Of a stretch of 64,000 nucleotides of DNA, positions 26,088 to 34,780 are shown in pieces. Origin of the DNA: Engelhardtia mirabilis. Its GTDB lineage: Bacteria > Planctomycetota > UBA1135 > GCA-002686595. The DNA lies in NCBI GenBank assembly GCA_007751255.1, contig CP036296.1, positions 372,001-436,000 of the forward strand, written 5' to 3'. A program made the translations under genes and the position numbers. The first letter of the stretch is position 1. Each line of letters starts with the position of its first letter. The notes under the pieces were generated by a model, which did no database searches, was not told the origin of the DNA, and saw nothing but the letters and a program-made list of their open reading frames with translations.

Positions 26088-27737
26088 CGGCACCAGGCGC
26101 ACCGGGCACGGATTGCTGACGAAGGGTTGCGACAGCAAGGTGAAGGCGTGGTGCACGGTCAACCCCGCGAGGGCGCCGCTGATTCCGGTGGGCAGGGTCA
26201 GGCCCGCCGTCGCCGTCCCCGCGCCGTCGAGGAAGCCGATCTGACTCGAGAGGAAGGCCCCGTTGGGGTCGACCAGCGTGAGGTTGAAGTAGGGGTCGGG
26301 GTTGAGGGGCAGCGTGACCTGACCCAGGTCGAGGCCCGGCTGGGTGCCGGTGATCGTGCCCAGCAGGAAGTAGATCGCGCCGGCGTGGCTCGGGCCTGCG
26401 TCGAGGCTCAGGACCTGCGTCCCGCCGCTCCCCAGGGAGATGTCCACCAGGTCCGGCGCCAGCGACAGGGGGCAGGGTCCGGCCACGGTGTCCAGCCGCA
26501 CGCGCCGGTCCGCCACCAAGGCCAGCTCGAGGTCGGTGCCGTCGGCCGAGTGCAGGATCCAATCGAAGACTCCCTGGATGACCGGGGTCGATGAGCTGCC
26601 GTTGACGTCGGTGAAGGCGATCACGAGTTCCCACGGGCCCTCCAGGTCACCGAGCACGAGTCCGTCCGTGCAGCAACCGCTCCAGTTCCAGCGCGCGGTG
26701 AACGTACTCTCGCCGGCCACGCCCGTGAAGGTGTCCGATTGGTTCGGATCGTCGAGCAGCACCAGGGCTGCCCCGTCGGCGTCGCCCGTCAGGTCGAAGC
26801 GCATCTCGGCGCGACCGCCGTCGCCGTCCCCGGGCACGTCATGCACGACGAACAGAGCCAGGCCCTCGTCGCCGGTCTGGATCAAGGCCAGGTTGGTATC
26901 GTTCTTGTCGAGAGCCAGCAATGTGCCGTTGTAGGAATCCGACGCGGGGAAGTCGTAGGAGTACAGCGAGTCGACCGCAGAGCTGGTCGGGAAGATCTCG
27001 ATGTAGCCGAGGATGTTGGCGTCGAAGTCGCCGGCGCCGGGGCTCGACTCCTGGGCGACGCGCACCAGTCCGTTGCAGCCGGCGGTGGTGCTGGGGCGCT
27101 CGAAACTGAGGTCGTCGATGGCGAATCCCGGGTTCTGATTGGTGAACTCGATCTCGACCCGCGAGATGCCATCCGCGATGAGCTGGATGTAGGTCCCGAC
27201 GCCGTTCCCAGTGCCTTCGTCTCCGTCGGCCACGCCAGTGCTGGCGAGCAGGCTCGAACCGCTGTCGTAGGCACGCACCTCGAGCACGTCGCCCGCGTCG
27301 ATGTCGATCGCGAACATCGCCACGTTCGAGACCGGCGGGTCGAACAGGACCTCGATCGGGTGGTACTGCCCGTCGTTGGGGTCGGTGAGGGCGGAGAGGC
27401 CCGCCACTGGCGCATCGTTGCCGACGCCCTGGAACCCGACCTGGGGGCTCCCCTCGGTGCAGATGATCGGCGCCCCGACCTCGCCGAGCAGACCGAACGT
27501 GACACCGGCCGCCGCGTACTGCGTGTTGATCGCGGTCGATTCCGGGAAGCCCTCGAAGTCGATCAGCGTGATCTCGCCGGTGCACGTGTCGCACTCGTCG
27601 GGGACACCGTTCTTGTTGCAGTCGAAGCTGGTCCCGAGAACCAGATCAATGGCGTCGTCGACGCCATTCATGTTGCAGTCCTGGGCAGTCGTCGGAACCA
27701 GGGTCGCGAGAAGCAGCAGGCTCGAGGGGGAGAGCAT
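26085..27737 (-). CDS. Secreted dockerin/thrombospondin-3-like protein with planctomycete C-terminal domain
   Basis: A 550-residue exported protein. The signal peptide (SSLLLLATLVPTTAQ) is followed at once by two calcium-binding DCNMNGVDDAID and DCNKNGVPDECD loops of the dockerin/thrombospondin type 3 kind. A jelly-roll-like domain follows (IDFEGFPESTAINTQYAAAG, with YIQLIADGISRVEIEFTN and FAIDDLSF), as in PEP-CTERM-type surface proteins. The last ~110 residues are a beta domain (LDLGQVTLPLNPDPYFNLTL). ATG 27737 places the signal peptide correctly; the open frame extends upstream without a better start. It is probably a cell-surface or secreted carbohydrate-associated protein. Ligand unknown. 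Confidence 0.75.
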   Translation of the reverse strand: MLSPSSLLLLATLVPTTAQDCNMNGVDDAIDLVLGTSFDCNKNGVPDECDTCTGEITLIDFEGFPESTAINTQYAAAGVTFGLLGEVGAPIICTEGSPQVGFQGVGNDAPVAGLSALTDPNDGQYHPIEVLFDPPVSNVAMFAIDIDAGDVLEVRAYDSGSSLLASTGVADGDEGTGNGVGTYIQLIADGISRVEIEFTNQNPGFAIDDLSFERPSTTAGCNGLVRVAQESSPGAGDFDANILGYIEIFPTSSAVDSLYSYDFPASDSYNGTLLALDKNDTNLALIQTGDEGLALFVVHDVPGDGDGGRAEMRFDLTGDADGAALVLLDDPNQSDTFTGVAGESTFTARWNWSGCCTDGLVLGDLEGPWELVIAFTDVNGSSSTPVIQGVFDWILHSADGTDLELALVADRRVRLDTVAGPCPLSLAPDLVDISLGSGGTQVLSLDAGPSHAGAIYFLLGTITGTQPGLDLGQVTLPLNPDPYFNLTLVDPNGAFLSSQIGFLDGAGTATAGLTLPTGISGALAGLTVHHAFTLLSQPFVSNPCPVRLVP

Positions 27738-28059
27738 TGGAGGGCTGTCGTAGGGTGAATGCGGGATCACGCAGGCTCTCACGACGACACGGATCAGGGC
27801 CGTCGGATCCCCCATGAATCCTGCCGCAGACATCCAGAGGCGCCACAAGTTCCGCAAATGCGAACCCTTAGGACATGGCGCCGCGGATCGGCCAGGGCCG
27901 CCGGCCCGCGGGCATCAGCTCCTTCGGTCGCCGGCCGCCGGGATGGGTCACCGCTCCGAGCGACTTCCGGATCTGCTCGGACGAGCCCCTGGAGAGGGGC
28001 GTCATCGACTGGGGATCGAGCCGTCCGCGGCGCACCGCGAGAGGGCCTCGGCCGCAATC
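27738..28059. other. Gap between secreted protein gene and decayed gene
   Basis: This stretch of 322 bases must hold the promoter of the minus-strand gene starting at 27737. Its other half (27868-28059) is the read-through tail of the pseudogene frame. I see no conserved motif or hairpin. Confidence 0.45.
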
Positions 28060-28662
28060 GCCGATCGTCAGCGCGAGCCCCTCGGACTGGGCGGTGTGGA
28101 GCGGCTCGCTGCTGACGTTCCAGGGACAGCCCACCTGGCCGAGCTGACTGACGACCGGCAACTGGATCGGGCCCAGGGGATTGACCGGCAGCAGCCCGTC
28201 ATCGAACCGCACCGCTGCCGGCGCGAGGCACCAGGCGATGATCGGCACGGTGCCGACGGCGGCATGGCCGAGCCCCATCAGGTCCGTCTCACCGAGAACC
28301 GGCCCAGTCTTGCAGCTGAAGACCGGCAGGCCCAGCGACCCGGGCTTGCCCGGCCCGTAGCTCAGCACGGTCGCCAGGACGTCCGCGGGAGCGAAGCCCC
28401 CAGGAAGCGAATTCGGCGTGAGCGAGAAGAACTGATCCGCGCCGGCCAGACCGAGCGCATGGGGTGCCCCGGCGAGCAAGTAGTCGCCGTCGATGGCGAC
28501 GTCGGGGCGGTAGGCGTAGACCGCTCCCGGGGCCTCGGTGGGGCCGTGGGAGAACTGGGACGCACCCACGGCGCGTCGCCCGCCGTCCAGATCGAGCTGG
28601 TATTCGAACTGAGAGTCCACCTGGGTCGGATCCGGGTAGACCGTGATCGCGTGGTCTTCGGT
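28060..28662 (-). pseudogene. Decayed FG-GAP-type secreted protein gene
   Basis: The minus-strand frame opens after an in-frame TAG (28663-28665) without a start or signal peptide. It reads FG-GAP-like text (GAVYAYRPD, AIDGDYLLAGAP), then the shared planctomycete C-terminal domain (SYGPGKPGSLGLPVF, AVRFDDGLLPVNPLG, GQVGCPWNVSSEPL) and the usual end word GLALTIG at about 28060. Several features suggest decay: the N-terminus is missing, the C-terminal domain is shortened between NVSSEPL and GLALTIG, and the normal stop is lost so that the frame runs on into arginine-rich nonsense to 27868. It lies just downstream of the ABC permease gene on the same strand. Confidence 0.55.
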
Positions 28663-28709
28663 CTACCGATCACAGTCGAGCACGGTGGCTCCCGCCTCCT
28701 CTGGCGCGA

Positions 28710-30530
28710 TCAGAAGATTGCAACCTCCTTCGGGACGAAGCCGGTCTTCGGTCGTCGCGGCACCTCGATCCGGCGCAAGCGACGACGCAGGAGCGCGAGG
28801 CACGCGAGCACCAGGCCGAGCAGCAGGGCGGTCCAGGCAATCGGGCTCGAGGCCAAGGCCCCGTCCAGCCATCGATGGATTCGCGCGCCGAGGACCAGAA
28901 GCGCGGTCCGATCGGAGAGCGCCAGTGAGCTGATGGCGATCAGGGCAGAGATCGCCAGGGTGCCGAGTCCGTAGGTTCGCAGGCGGCGCCGCCATCGCGG
29001 GCACGTGGATGCAAGCGGTCGTGGATCACGCAGCGCGAACCAGCAGGCGCCGAACCACAGCAGGACGCCAAACAGGAACCAGCCGCCGGTGCGATTGTGG
29101 TCGCGATCGGGTAGGGGACCCCAGGGAGCGCCCTTCGGGATCCGCCAGCTCTCTTCGCCGATCGAGTCCCCGGGGTTGCACTCGGACAGGTAACGGGCGA
29201 GGACCTCGTCAGCCGAGAGCTCCAGGCCGTGGACGTCGCGCAACGCGCGCGAGAGCTGCCAGGACAGGAAGCGGACGGTGTTGTCAGGTGCGACGTCGTA
29301 GGGGTTGTAGACGAAGCTCGACACGCCCCAGAAGAGCCGGTGTCGCAGGGGCTCGCAGGTCTCGCCCCAGGGGGCGGTGACCCCGCCATCCCGTGGGTCG
29401 AGGCCGAGCGCCCACGCACGGGGCGGCACCTCGACGTGCAACCGATACTCTTCCTCCTCGACGCCGTTGGCACGCTCTATGCCGTTGTCCAACTGCACGG
29501 ACGCAGCGAGGACGTCGTAGGAGAGGAAAGGGGTCGGAAAGAAGAGCCCTCGGACACCAGTTCCGAGCGCGACCGCAATCAGGGACGGGAGCATCAAGAA
29601 CGGCAGCATCCGGTCCCGGGAAATCGGGAGCGCATGGAGGCCATGCAGTGGGCTCAGCCCGTGCTTCACTGAGACCATCACCATCCAGAACGGGTACCCG
29701 ATCAGGAACCAGGGATTGCTGTACCCTGGGATGAACGCGCTCAGGAGAGCGACTGCCAGCATGAGCATGGGAAGTGGCCGCAGGGCGACACTGCGAAGCA
29801 TCACGAAGACCAGCGGGGACAGGCCAAGTCGGGTGCCTGTTCCGGCTGGCGATCCATGGTCGACGCGCCTGGTGTCCGGTGCCGAGGGCGGATCGTCGGC
29901 TGGGATCTCCAACGGCGCGCGTCGCCGGAGATCCACGAGTACGACGGCGGCGAGCAGCCCATAGGGAATCGCGAGAAGCGGCTGGTTGAAGCCAGCTGGG
30001 AGCGCAGCGATCGCGACGCCCACGCATCCGGCCGTGATCGTGTCGGTCAGGGGCAGCCTGCGGACCGTGGGCTTCCAGCGAAAGATCAGGATGAGCGCGA
30101 GCGCGGCGCTCATCAGCAGGTTTCCACCTGCAAGGAGCAATACGCTGCGGTAGCGGGACGGGGCATCGACGGCCAAGACGGCGGTCATCACGGCGATCGG
30201 AACACCAAGTGCGAAGAGGCCCAGGCCCAGCCGCGTGAGCACCAGCTCGCGCATCGTCACCGGCAGCGCGCGCTCGAACTCACGCACTCGGGTGCGGATC
30301 GGAAGTAGCGTCGTGAACACGACGAGGCCGAGAAGGAGCGGCATTCCGATCAGCGAATAGATCTCACCGAAGTGGTCACTCGACGACCAAACGGGGCTGC
30401 CGTTGACGTCGCGCTCAGTGAGCACTGAAAGGGCTACTCTGGATTCAAACAACGCGTAGGCCGCGGCGAGGGCCGCGACGAGGGGCAGCATTCGCAGCGC
30501 CGGCTCCCGTCGCACGAGTGCAAGCCTCAC
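28710..30530 (-). CDS. ABC transporter permease (ABC-2-like), third gene of the GntR operon
   Basis: A 606-residue integral membrane protein with an N-terminal group of helices (LPLVAALAAAYALFE, LLLGLVVFTTLLPI, LLMSAALALILIF), a second group in the middle and an extramembrane stretch of about 150 residues (about 390-500). Two last helices (ISALIAISSLALS and AWTALLLGLVLACLALL) end in a basic tail. The GTG start at 30530 overlaps the ATPase stop by four bases (GTGA), so it is coupled to that gene. A longer upstream frame is antisense read-through. Substrate unknown; YtrA/GntR-linked systems of this shape often act on antibiotics, lipids or peptides. Confidence 0.8.
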   Translation of the reverse strand: MRLALVRREPALRMLPLVAALAAAYALFESRVALSVLTERDVNGSPVWSSSDHFGEIYSLIGMPLLLGLVVFTTLLPIRTRVREFERALPVTMRELVLTRLGLGLFALGVPIAVMTAVLAVDAPSRYRSVLLLAGGNLLMSAALALILIFRWKPTVRRLPLTDTITAGCVGVAIAALPAGFNQPLLAIPYGLLAAVVLVDLRRRAPLEIPADDPPSAPDTRRVDHGSPAGTGTRLGLSPLVFVMLRSVALRPLPMLMLAVALLSAFIPGYSNPWFLIGYPFWMVMVSVKHGLSPLHGLHALPISRDRMLPFLMLPSLIAVALGTGVRGLFFPTPFLSYDVLAASVQLDNGIERANGVEEEEYRLHVEVPPRAWALGLDPRDGGVTAPWGETCEPLRHRLFWGVSSFVYNPYDVAPDNTVRFLSWQLSRALRDVHGLELSADEVLARYLSECNPGDSIGEESWRIPKGAPWGPLPDRDHNRTGGWFLFGVLLWFGACWFALRDPRPLASTCPRWRRRLRTYGLGTLAISALIAISSLALSDRTALLVLGARIHRWLDGALASSPIAWTALLLGLVLACLALLRRRLRRIEVPRRPKTGFVPKEVAIF

Positions 30531-31417
30531 CGTCGACCCTCCGCGATCTCGATGAACAGGTCCTCGAGGGAGATGGGTGTGATCCGCGCGTGTTGCGCGC
30601 CGCTCAGCCCGCCGATCTGTCCGCGCACGGACTCGGCTCCTTCGATGAAGACGCCGCGAAGTTCGCCGCCGACGACTCGTGAGGCCAGACATCCGGTGAG
30701 GCCGCGCAGGTCGTCGGCGCCACTCGCGGAAGGCAGGCTCGCTAGCACCGTCGTCTCCCGAAGCTCGTCCAGGTCGCGATCGATCAAGACCCCGCGGTCA
30801 TGCAGCAGGCAGACGCGGCTGGCGATGCGCTCGACGTCTTCCATCTGGTGCGACGAGAACAGGATCGTGCTGCCCTCCGCGGCCAGGAACTGGACCGCGG
30901 TCTCCAGGAACTCGCGCCGCGCGGCCGGGTCGAGGCCGCCCGCGGGTTCGTCGAGCAACAGCAGCTCCGGACGATGGGCGATCGCACACAGCACCGCCAC
31001 GCGACGCGCCTGACCCTTGCTGAGCTTGCCGACCTTCTCGCGCCCGCCGATGTCGAAGCGTTCGGCGAGCTGAGCCTCGAGGGCGCGATCCCAGGTCGGG
31101 AAGAGCGCGCGGTGCATCTCGAGTACGCCCTCGACCGTCAGGTAGGGCGGCAGGACCTGGTCCTCGGAAACGTAGCCGAGGCGGCGCTTGACCCTGACCG
31201 GGAACGCCTGTGGATCGAACCCGAAGAGCCGAACCTTGCCCGCTTGGGGCGTCAGCATCCCCAACGCGATCTGGATCAGGGTGGTCTTGCCCGCGCCGTT
31301 CTCGCCCAAGAGGCCGACCACCTCGCCAGGATCGAGGGTCAGGCTGACGTCGACCAGGACGTCGATTCCGGCCTCGTAGCAGCGGGTCACCCGTGAGAGT
31401 TCGAGTACGTGGGTCAT
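30527..31417 (-). CDS. ABC transporter ATP-binding protein
   Basis: A 296-residue nucleotide-binding subunit. Walker A is GENGAGKTT at residues 38-46, the Q-loop region includes YVSEDQVLPPYLTV, the signature is KLSKGQARRV (LSKGQ in place of LSGGQ), Walker B is LLLLDEPAGGLDP, and the switch histidine is in ILFSSHQMEDVE. A C-terminal ~75-residue domain follows, as in exporters of the ABC-2 type. The start at 31417 overlaps the GntR stop by four bases and the stop overlaps the permease start by four, giving a tight three-gene operon. Confidence 0.92.
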   Translation of the reverse strand: MTHVLELSRVTRCYEAGIDVLVDVSLTLDPGEVVGLLGENGAGKTTLIQIALGMLTPQAGKVRLFGFDPQAFPVRVKRRLGYVSEDQVLPPYLTVEGVLEMHRALFPTWDRALEAQLAERFDIGGREKVGKLSKGQARRVAVLCAIAHRPELLLLDEPAGGLDPAARREFLETAVQFLAAEGSTILFSSHQMEDVERIASRVCLLHDRGVLIDRDLDELRETTVLASLPSASGADDLRGLTGCLASRVVGGELRGVFIEGAESVRGQIGGLSGAQHARITPISLEDLFIEIAEGRR

Positions 31418-31860
31418 CGGTCGTTTCCGGATTCGTTTCGGGTCCCGCGGCTCGTCCGCTGGGCCGCTCGCTCGGCCTCGAGGACCGCGCGCTCCGCTTC
31501 GATCAACGTGTTCAGCGCGGCCGGCTCGAGCCCCGCGAGCTCGGCCTCGACCAAGAGGCGCCGCAGGTGCGGCCGCAGGCGCTCGGCGCTGTCCTGCTTC
31601 GACCGCGCCGCGTCGGCCCGCACGAACGTCCCCTGCCCGCGCCGGGTCTCGATCAGGCCCTGGGCCTCGAGCTCGTCGTAGGCCTTCTTCACCGTCAGCG
31701 GCGCGACCACCAGGCGCGCGGCCAGCTCTCGCAGGGAAGGCAGTCGCTCTCCGGCGATCAGCGAGCCCGTTGCGATGCCGGACGCCACCTGCCGCACGAG
31801 CTGCCGGTACAGCGGCGCGTCGTCGCCAGGGGTCAGGTGCAGGTGGACGGGAGGGGCCAT
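31414..31860 (-). CDS. GntR-family transcriptional regulator (YtrA-like)
   Basis: A 148-residue repressor-type protein. The winged helix-turn-helix occupies about residues 15-80, with PLYRQLVRQVASGIATGSL, GERLPSLRELAARLVVAPLTV and the wing ETRRGQGTFV. The short helical C-terminus is typical of the YtrA subfamily, which lacks a large ligand domain. It is the first gene of an operon with an ABC ATPase and permease. A 24-base palindrome 23 bases upstream of its start is the likely operator, so it probably represses its own operon until an unknown signal binds. Confidence 0.88.
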   Translation of the reverse strand: MAPPVHLHLTPGDDAPLYRQLVRQVASGIATGSLIAGERLPSLRELAARLVVAPLTVKKAYDELEAQGLIETRRGQGTFVRADAARSKQDSAERLRPHLRRLLVEAELAGLEPAALNTLIEAERAVLEAERAAQRTSRGTRNESGNDR

Positions 31861-31882
31861 GGTTGGGGGGCGAGGGCCGCCG

Positions 31883-31906
31883 AGTGTTATAGAGGACTAG
31901 AACACT
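31883..31906. promoter_or_regulatory. Palindromic operator for the GntR/ABC operon
   Basis: AGTGTTATAG and CTAGAACACT are inverted repeats (9 of 10 positions) around a 4-base AGGA centre. A TATAAC -10-like hexamer for leftward transcription lies inside the left arm, so bound regulator would block the polymerase. YtrA-type GntR regulators bind such sites upstream of their own gene. The rest of the gap to 32169 (31861-32169, 309 bases) shows nothing else clear. Confidence 0.7.
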
Positions 31907-32169
31907 ATTGCGGTGGGAAGGTCGGCCAAGGAATCGGAAGCCGTCCGCAAGCCGCGGAATAGCAACGCCTTGGACCACCGCTCGCTCAAACCACCTAGGG
32001 CTGAGTACCGGCAGCCGAGCCCGCCAACCGTGACTTGGCTCCCCACCAGCGGCTTCGATCCGTGGCGAGGCGCTCCAGCCCTCGCCGCGCGGCGAACCGG
32101 GGGGACCCTCGGTCTCCTTCGCCAACCCCCATCCCTGTCGTGCCCGCCCAGTGCGCCTAGAGTCTCGGC

Positions 32170-32589
32170 ATGGCTTCTGATAGCCGAACGCACCACGAGC
32201 CCTGCCCTTGCGGCCGACCGCACGCCCTCGCTGAATGCTGCGGACCGTACCTGACCGGCGCTCGTCCCGCGCCCGACCCCGAGTCCCTGATGCGCTCGCG
32301 CTACACGGCCTTCGCGCTCGGGACTGCCGAGGCGATCGAGTACCTCGTCGCCACCCAACATCCGGACCACCGCGAGGCGAACCTGCGAGAAGGCCTGCGC
32401 GCGAGCATCGCCGGAATCGACGCTTGGGAGCGACTTCGCGTGCTCTCAGCCGAGATCGACGGCGAGCGGGGGATCGTGGAATTCGTCGCCACCTATCGAG
32501 TCGGGACGAAGCGTGGTCAGCTGCACGAGCGATCGGAGTTCGAGCGCGAGAGGGGCCATTGGCTCTACACGCGCGGCGCGATTCGCTGA
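32170..32589 (+). CDS. YchJ-family SEC-C metal-binding protein
   Basis: A 139-residue cytosolic protein of the UPF0225/YchJ family. The N-terminus carries the zinc-binding SEC-C type motif CPCGRPHALAECCGPYL (residues ~12-28). The family word LMRSRYTAFALG follows, and then an NTF2-like beta fold (GIVEFVATYRVG, QLHERSEFERERGHWLY). Its function is unproven in any organism. Expression appears independent: the upstream gene is divergent and no gene follows for 578 bases. Confidence 0.9.
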   Translation: MASDSRTHHEPCPCGRPHALAECCGPYLTGARPAPDPESLMRSRYTAFALGTAEAIEYLVATQHPDHREANLREGLRASIAGIDAWERLRVLSAEIDGERGIVEFVATYRVGTKRGQLHERSEFERERGHWLYTRGAIR

Positions 32590-33167
32590 GGACCTCTCGG
32601 CTGCCGATCGACCACCAGGAAGCGGCCGCGAGCGCGCGATGGAGTGGCTGGGGAATCGCCCGTCGCTCCGCGTCCGAATCGGACCGCCGTCGCTCGATCG
32701 TCGAAACGACAGGTCGCATTGAGCGGAAACCCGCCGGCACGACGAGTGCACCGTGGACGAGCCTGCTTCGACGTCCATCGAAGAGATCCCGGACCATCGG
32801 ATTCGACTCCAAGAGCCCAACCTCGAGAACTCGGATCGACCCGGTCGGAGGCACCCGGCTGTGGCGTTCGGGCGCTGGTTGGCTCCAGTGGGCGTCGTCG
32901 GTATTGGCGAGAATCGAGCGGGCGCACACGCCAGCAAGTCCGACCTCGGTGCGGGCTTCCGGCTGGTAAGGGCCATCCAGAGGGAGTTTGGAGGCCATTC
33001 TGGGGACATTTGAGGGCCATAGCGCCAGACCATCAGGCGGGATCGAGCCCGCCTCTCCCGACCGCCGATTTTGCAACTTCATTGCCAGGGCTTTCTGGGC
33101 GGCGGACGATCCTCAACGCCCTCCGCCCGCTGAGCTCGGTTCGCCGCTCGAGCCTTGCCCGCTCGCC
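32590..33167. other. Long non-coding leader before the first four-gene module
   Basis: No frame in these 578 bases has protein-like composition. A 7-bp hairpin (aggcggg/cccgcct) lies around 33035-33054. A block shared with the second module is annotated separately at 33065-33085. Confidence 0.5.
33065..33085 (+). promoter_or_regulatory. Upstream block conserved before both sigma-like genes
   Basis: The stretch centred on TGCAACTTC lies 83 bases before the module-1 start. A closely similar stretch (58341-58360) lies 73 bases before the module-2 start. The AAC core resembles the -35 element of ECF-type promoters, but I cannot align a convincing -10. Confidence 0.35.
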
Positions 33168-33869
33168 ATGACGACGCCCCCTCCGTCCGGCATGCAACCC
33201 ACAGCCCAATCCGCGTTCCAGCCGAGCGCGGACGCGTCCTGGGTATGGTCGCTCGCCGAGCGAGACGCGGGGCAGGTGAGGGAGCGACTCGTCGAACACG
33301 ATTCGATCCACTTGCAGGCTGGGACGGCCATTCGATTGCGCGAGACGTTCCTCCTGCTCGACCCCGAACGGGTGTTCCGCCGCACCTGCGGCCGGGTCGC
33401 CATCGCCGCCGAGCGAGCCAAGGGCGACGCGCCACCCGAAGAGCAGCTCCTGGCCTGGTTCAACGCTCGGATCGACGAGGCCGCGAAAGACTGCCTGAAC
33501 AAGGACGAACTCGCCCTGCGTGACGGCTTGACCTTCGCCGACGACCTCGTCCACTACGACTTCTTCGTCAAGACCTGCATGGTCATCCCCGAGAACGGCC
33601 TCTTCGTCTCGGTCAACTTCAACGGCCTGCCCGCCGACTGCCGGCAGACCTTCTTCGCCCTGTTCATCGACCACCGCTCGATCGCCGAGGCCCTCGAGAT
33701 GGGACTCGGGCCCGAAGAGCGCCTGCGTCACAACGCCCAGCGCGCCCTCGATGCCGCCGCTGGCATCTCCCCTCGCTCACCAAGCTGGCGCGAAGTCCAA
33801 GACGATACGATCGGCCCCTGGTGGGCGCAGGACGACGCCTTCGACGAGCCCGCCAAGGACCAGTCATGA
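33168..33869 (+). CDS. Module 1, gene A: cytosolic protein resembling a very diverged ECF sigma factor
   Basis: A 233-residue protein without signal or membrane helix. It is collinear and highly similar to the protein at 58433-59122, for example EHDSIHLQAGTA, the EALEMGLGPE block and an almost identical tail VQDDTIGPWWAQ. I do not recognise a named family. The stretch LPADCRQTFFALFIDHRSIA followed by EALEMGLGPE and ending NAQRAL matches sigma region 4 in length and in the positions of the opening LP, the serine, the glutamates and the final RAL. LAWFNARIDEAAKDCL resembles the W-L...N-A-x-D helix of region 2. The order and spacing (region 2 before region 4, about 230 residues) also fit. The sigma assignment is an inference. 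The stop overlaps the next start (ATGA). Confidence 0.7.
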   Translation: MTTPPPSGMQPTAQSAFQPSADASWVWSLAERDAGQVRERLVEHDSIHLQAGTAIRLRETFLLLDPERVFRRTCGRVAIAAERAKGDAPPEEQLLAWFNARIDEAAKDCLNKDELALRDGLTFADDLVHYDFFVKTCMVIPENGLFVSVNFNGLPADCRQTFFALFIDHRSIAEALEMGLGPEERLRHNAQRALDAAAGISPRSPSWREVQDDTIGPWWAQDDAFDEPAKDQS

Positions 33870-34780
33870 CACCCAGCGCACAAGGCCTCAGCCCCGAGCT
33901 GCGCGAACTGCTCGGCGACATCGGTAAACAACGCGAGAGCGTCCTGCTCAACGTGTCGCGCGCAGACCTGACCAAGCTCGTCGAACGCCCCGACGAAAGA
34001 GGCATCGACCGAAGCATCGGCCGCCTGTCGAACGCGGAGAAGGAGCTACTGGACTGCCGAAAGTTCGAACTGGCATCAGCGATTCACGCGAGAGTCGTTG
34101 CGTCGGCCATGGAGGCGCCAGAGCTCTGGAGCCGAGGCTATGTCGAGTCGCGAGTTCGGAGTGCTAACGCGGCGCGTCCGATCCAGACGGAGGAGTTTCA
34201 GCTGCCCTCGGTGGTTTCGTCGGATGCACGCGCCTACGACTCGCTCGCAGAGAGCGGCCCGTTGACTCCGCAAGCGGCCAGTCGCGTGCAGTCCCTTGCA
34301 GTCAAGCTGGTCCCCACGGTCACCAATCGCGTACTCCTCGGGTATGCGCTCTGGCACGGTGGGTCGGCTGATGCGGCGCAGAGGGTTGGCCGTGGTTCTG
34401 CGGCCGACGCCGGAACGATATCCGTGGGCTCCTACGCAGCCGACCTCTTGGCGATGATCGCGTCCGAGAAGTTTGACACCGGTCGCGCTCTGGGTCTCTA
34501 TCGCCGGTCGAGCATGCTGGATCCGTCCAGAACGGCGCCGCCGCTGGAGTGGATTGCGCAATCCATCTACGTCGGCGATGGCGACGAGGCTGAATCGGCA
34601 ACCCGTGCAGTCCTGGAGACGGCTAGCGATGAGGTCGTGCTGGAATCCATCTCGGCAGGTCGCACTGCCGCGAAGTCCGACTCGCGTTGGGTGCTCTCCA
34701 GCGCTGCTCGCGCCGTCGCCACAAAGCTGGCCGACCATGAAGACAGCCGGATCGCGAGGGTGGCCCATGTCTTCCTTTGA
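33866..34780 (+). CDS. Module 1, gene B: cytosolic helical protein of unknown function
   Basis: A 304-residue protein, the same length as its homologue at 59132-60046. The N-terminal ~60 residues are best conserved: LSPELRELLGDIG, RESVL, then SRADLTKLVERPDERGIDR and a GRLSNAEKELLD segment. The rest is alanine- and leucine-rich, probably a TPR-like helical array, and is much less conserved between the two copies. No signal peptide, membrane helix or zinc motif is present. The ATG at 33866 overlaps the gene A stop by four bases and its own stop lies 14 bases inside the next gene, so translation is coupled. Position suggests a partner of gene A, perhaps an anti-sigma-like or scaffold protein, but nothing in the sequence proves this. 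Confidence 0.7.
   Translation: MTPSAQGLSPELRELLGDIGKQRESVLLNVSRADLTKLVERPDERGIDRSIGRLSNAEKELLDCRKFELASAIHARVVASAMEAPELWSRGYVESRVRSANAARPIQTEEFQLPSVVSSDARAYDSLAESGPLTPQAASRVQSLAVKLVPTVTNRVLLGYALWHGGSADAAQRVGRGSAADAGTISVGSYAADLLAMIASEKFDTGRALGLYRRSSMLDPSRTAPPLEWIAQSIYVGDGDEAESATRAVLETASDEVVLESISAGRTAAKSDSRWVLSSAARAVATKLADHEDSRIARVAHVFL

Noticed and set aside
32446-33033. Minus-strand 195-residue frame in the leader of module 1
   Set aside because: No motif, composition unlike neighbouring proteins, and several equally long frames cross the same DNA.
33035-33054. Hairpin aggcggg/cccgcct as a terminator
   Set aside because: Short, without a T-run and about 450 bases from the YchJ stop; such stems are expected by chance in this base composition.
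31418-33082. N-terminal extension of the ABC ATPase frame to 851 residues
   Set aside because: It would overlap the GntR gene and the operator. The ATG at 31417 overlapping the GntR stop is the natural start.
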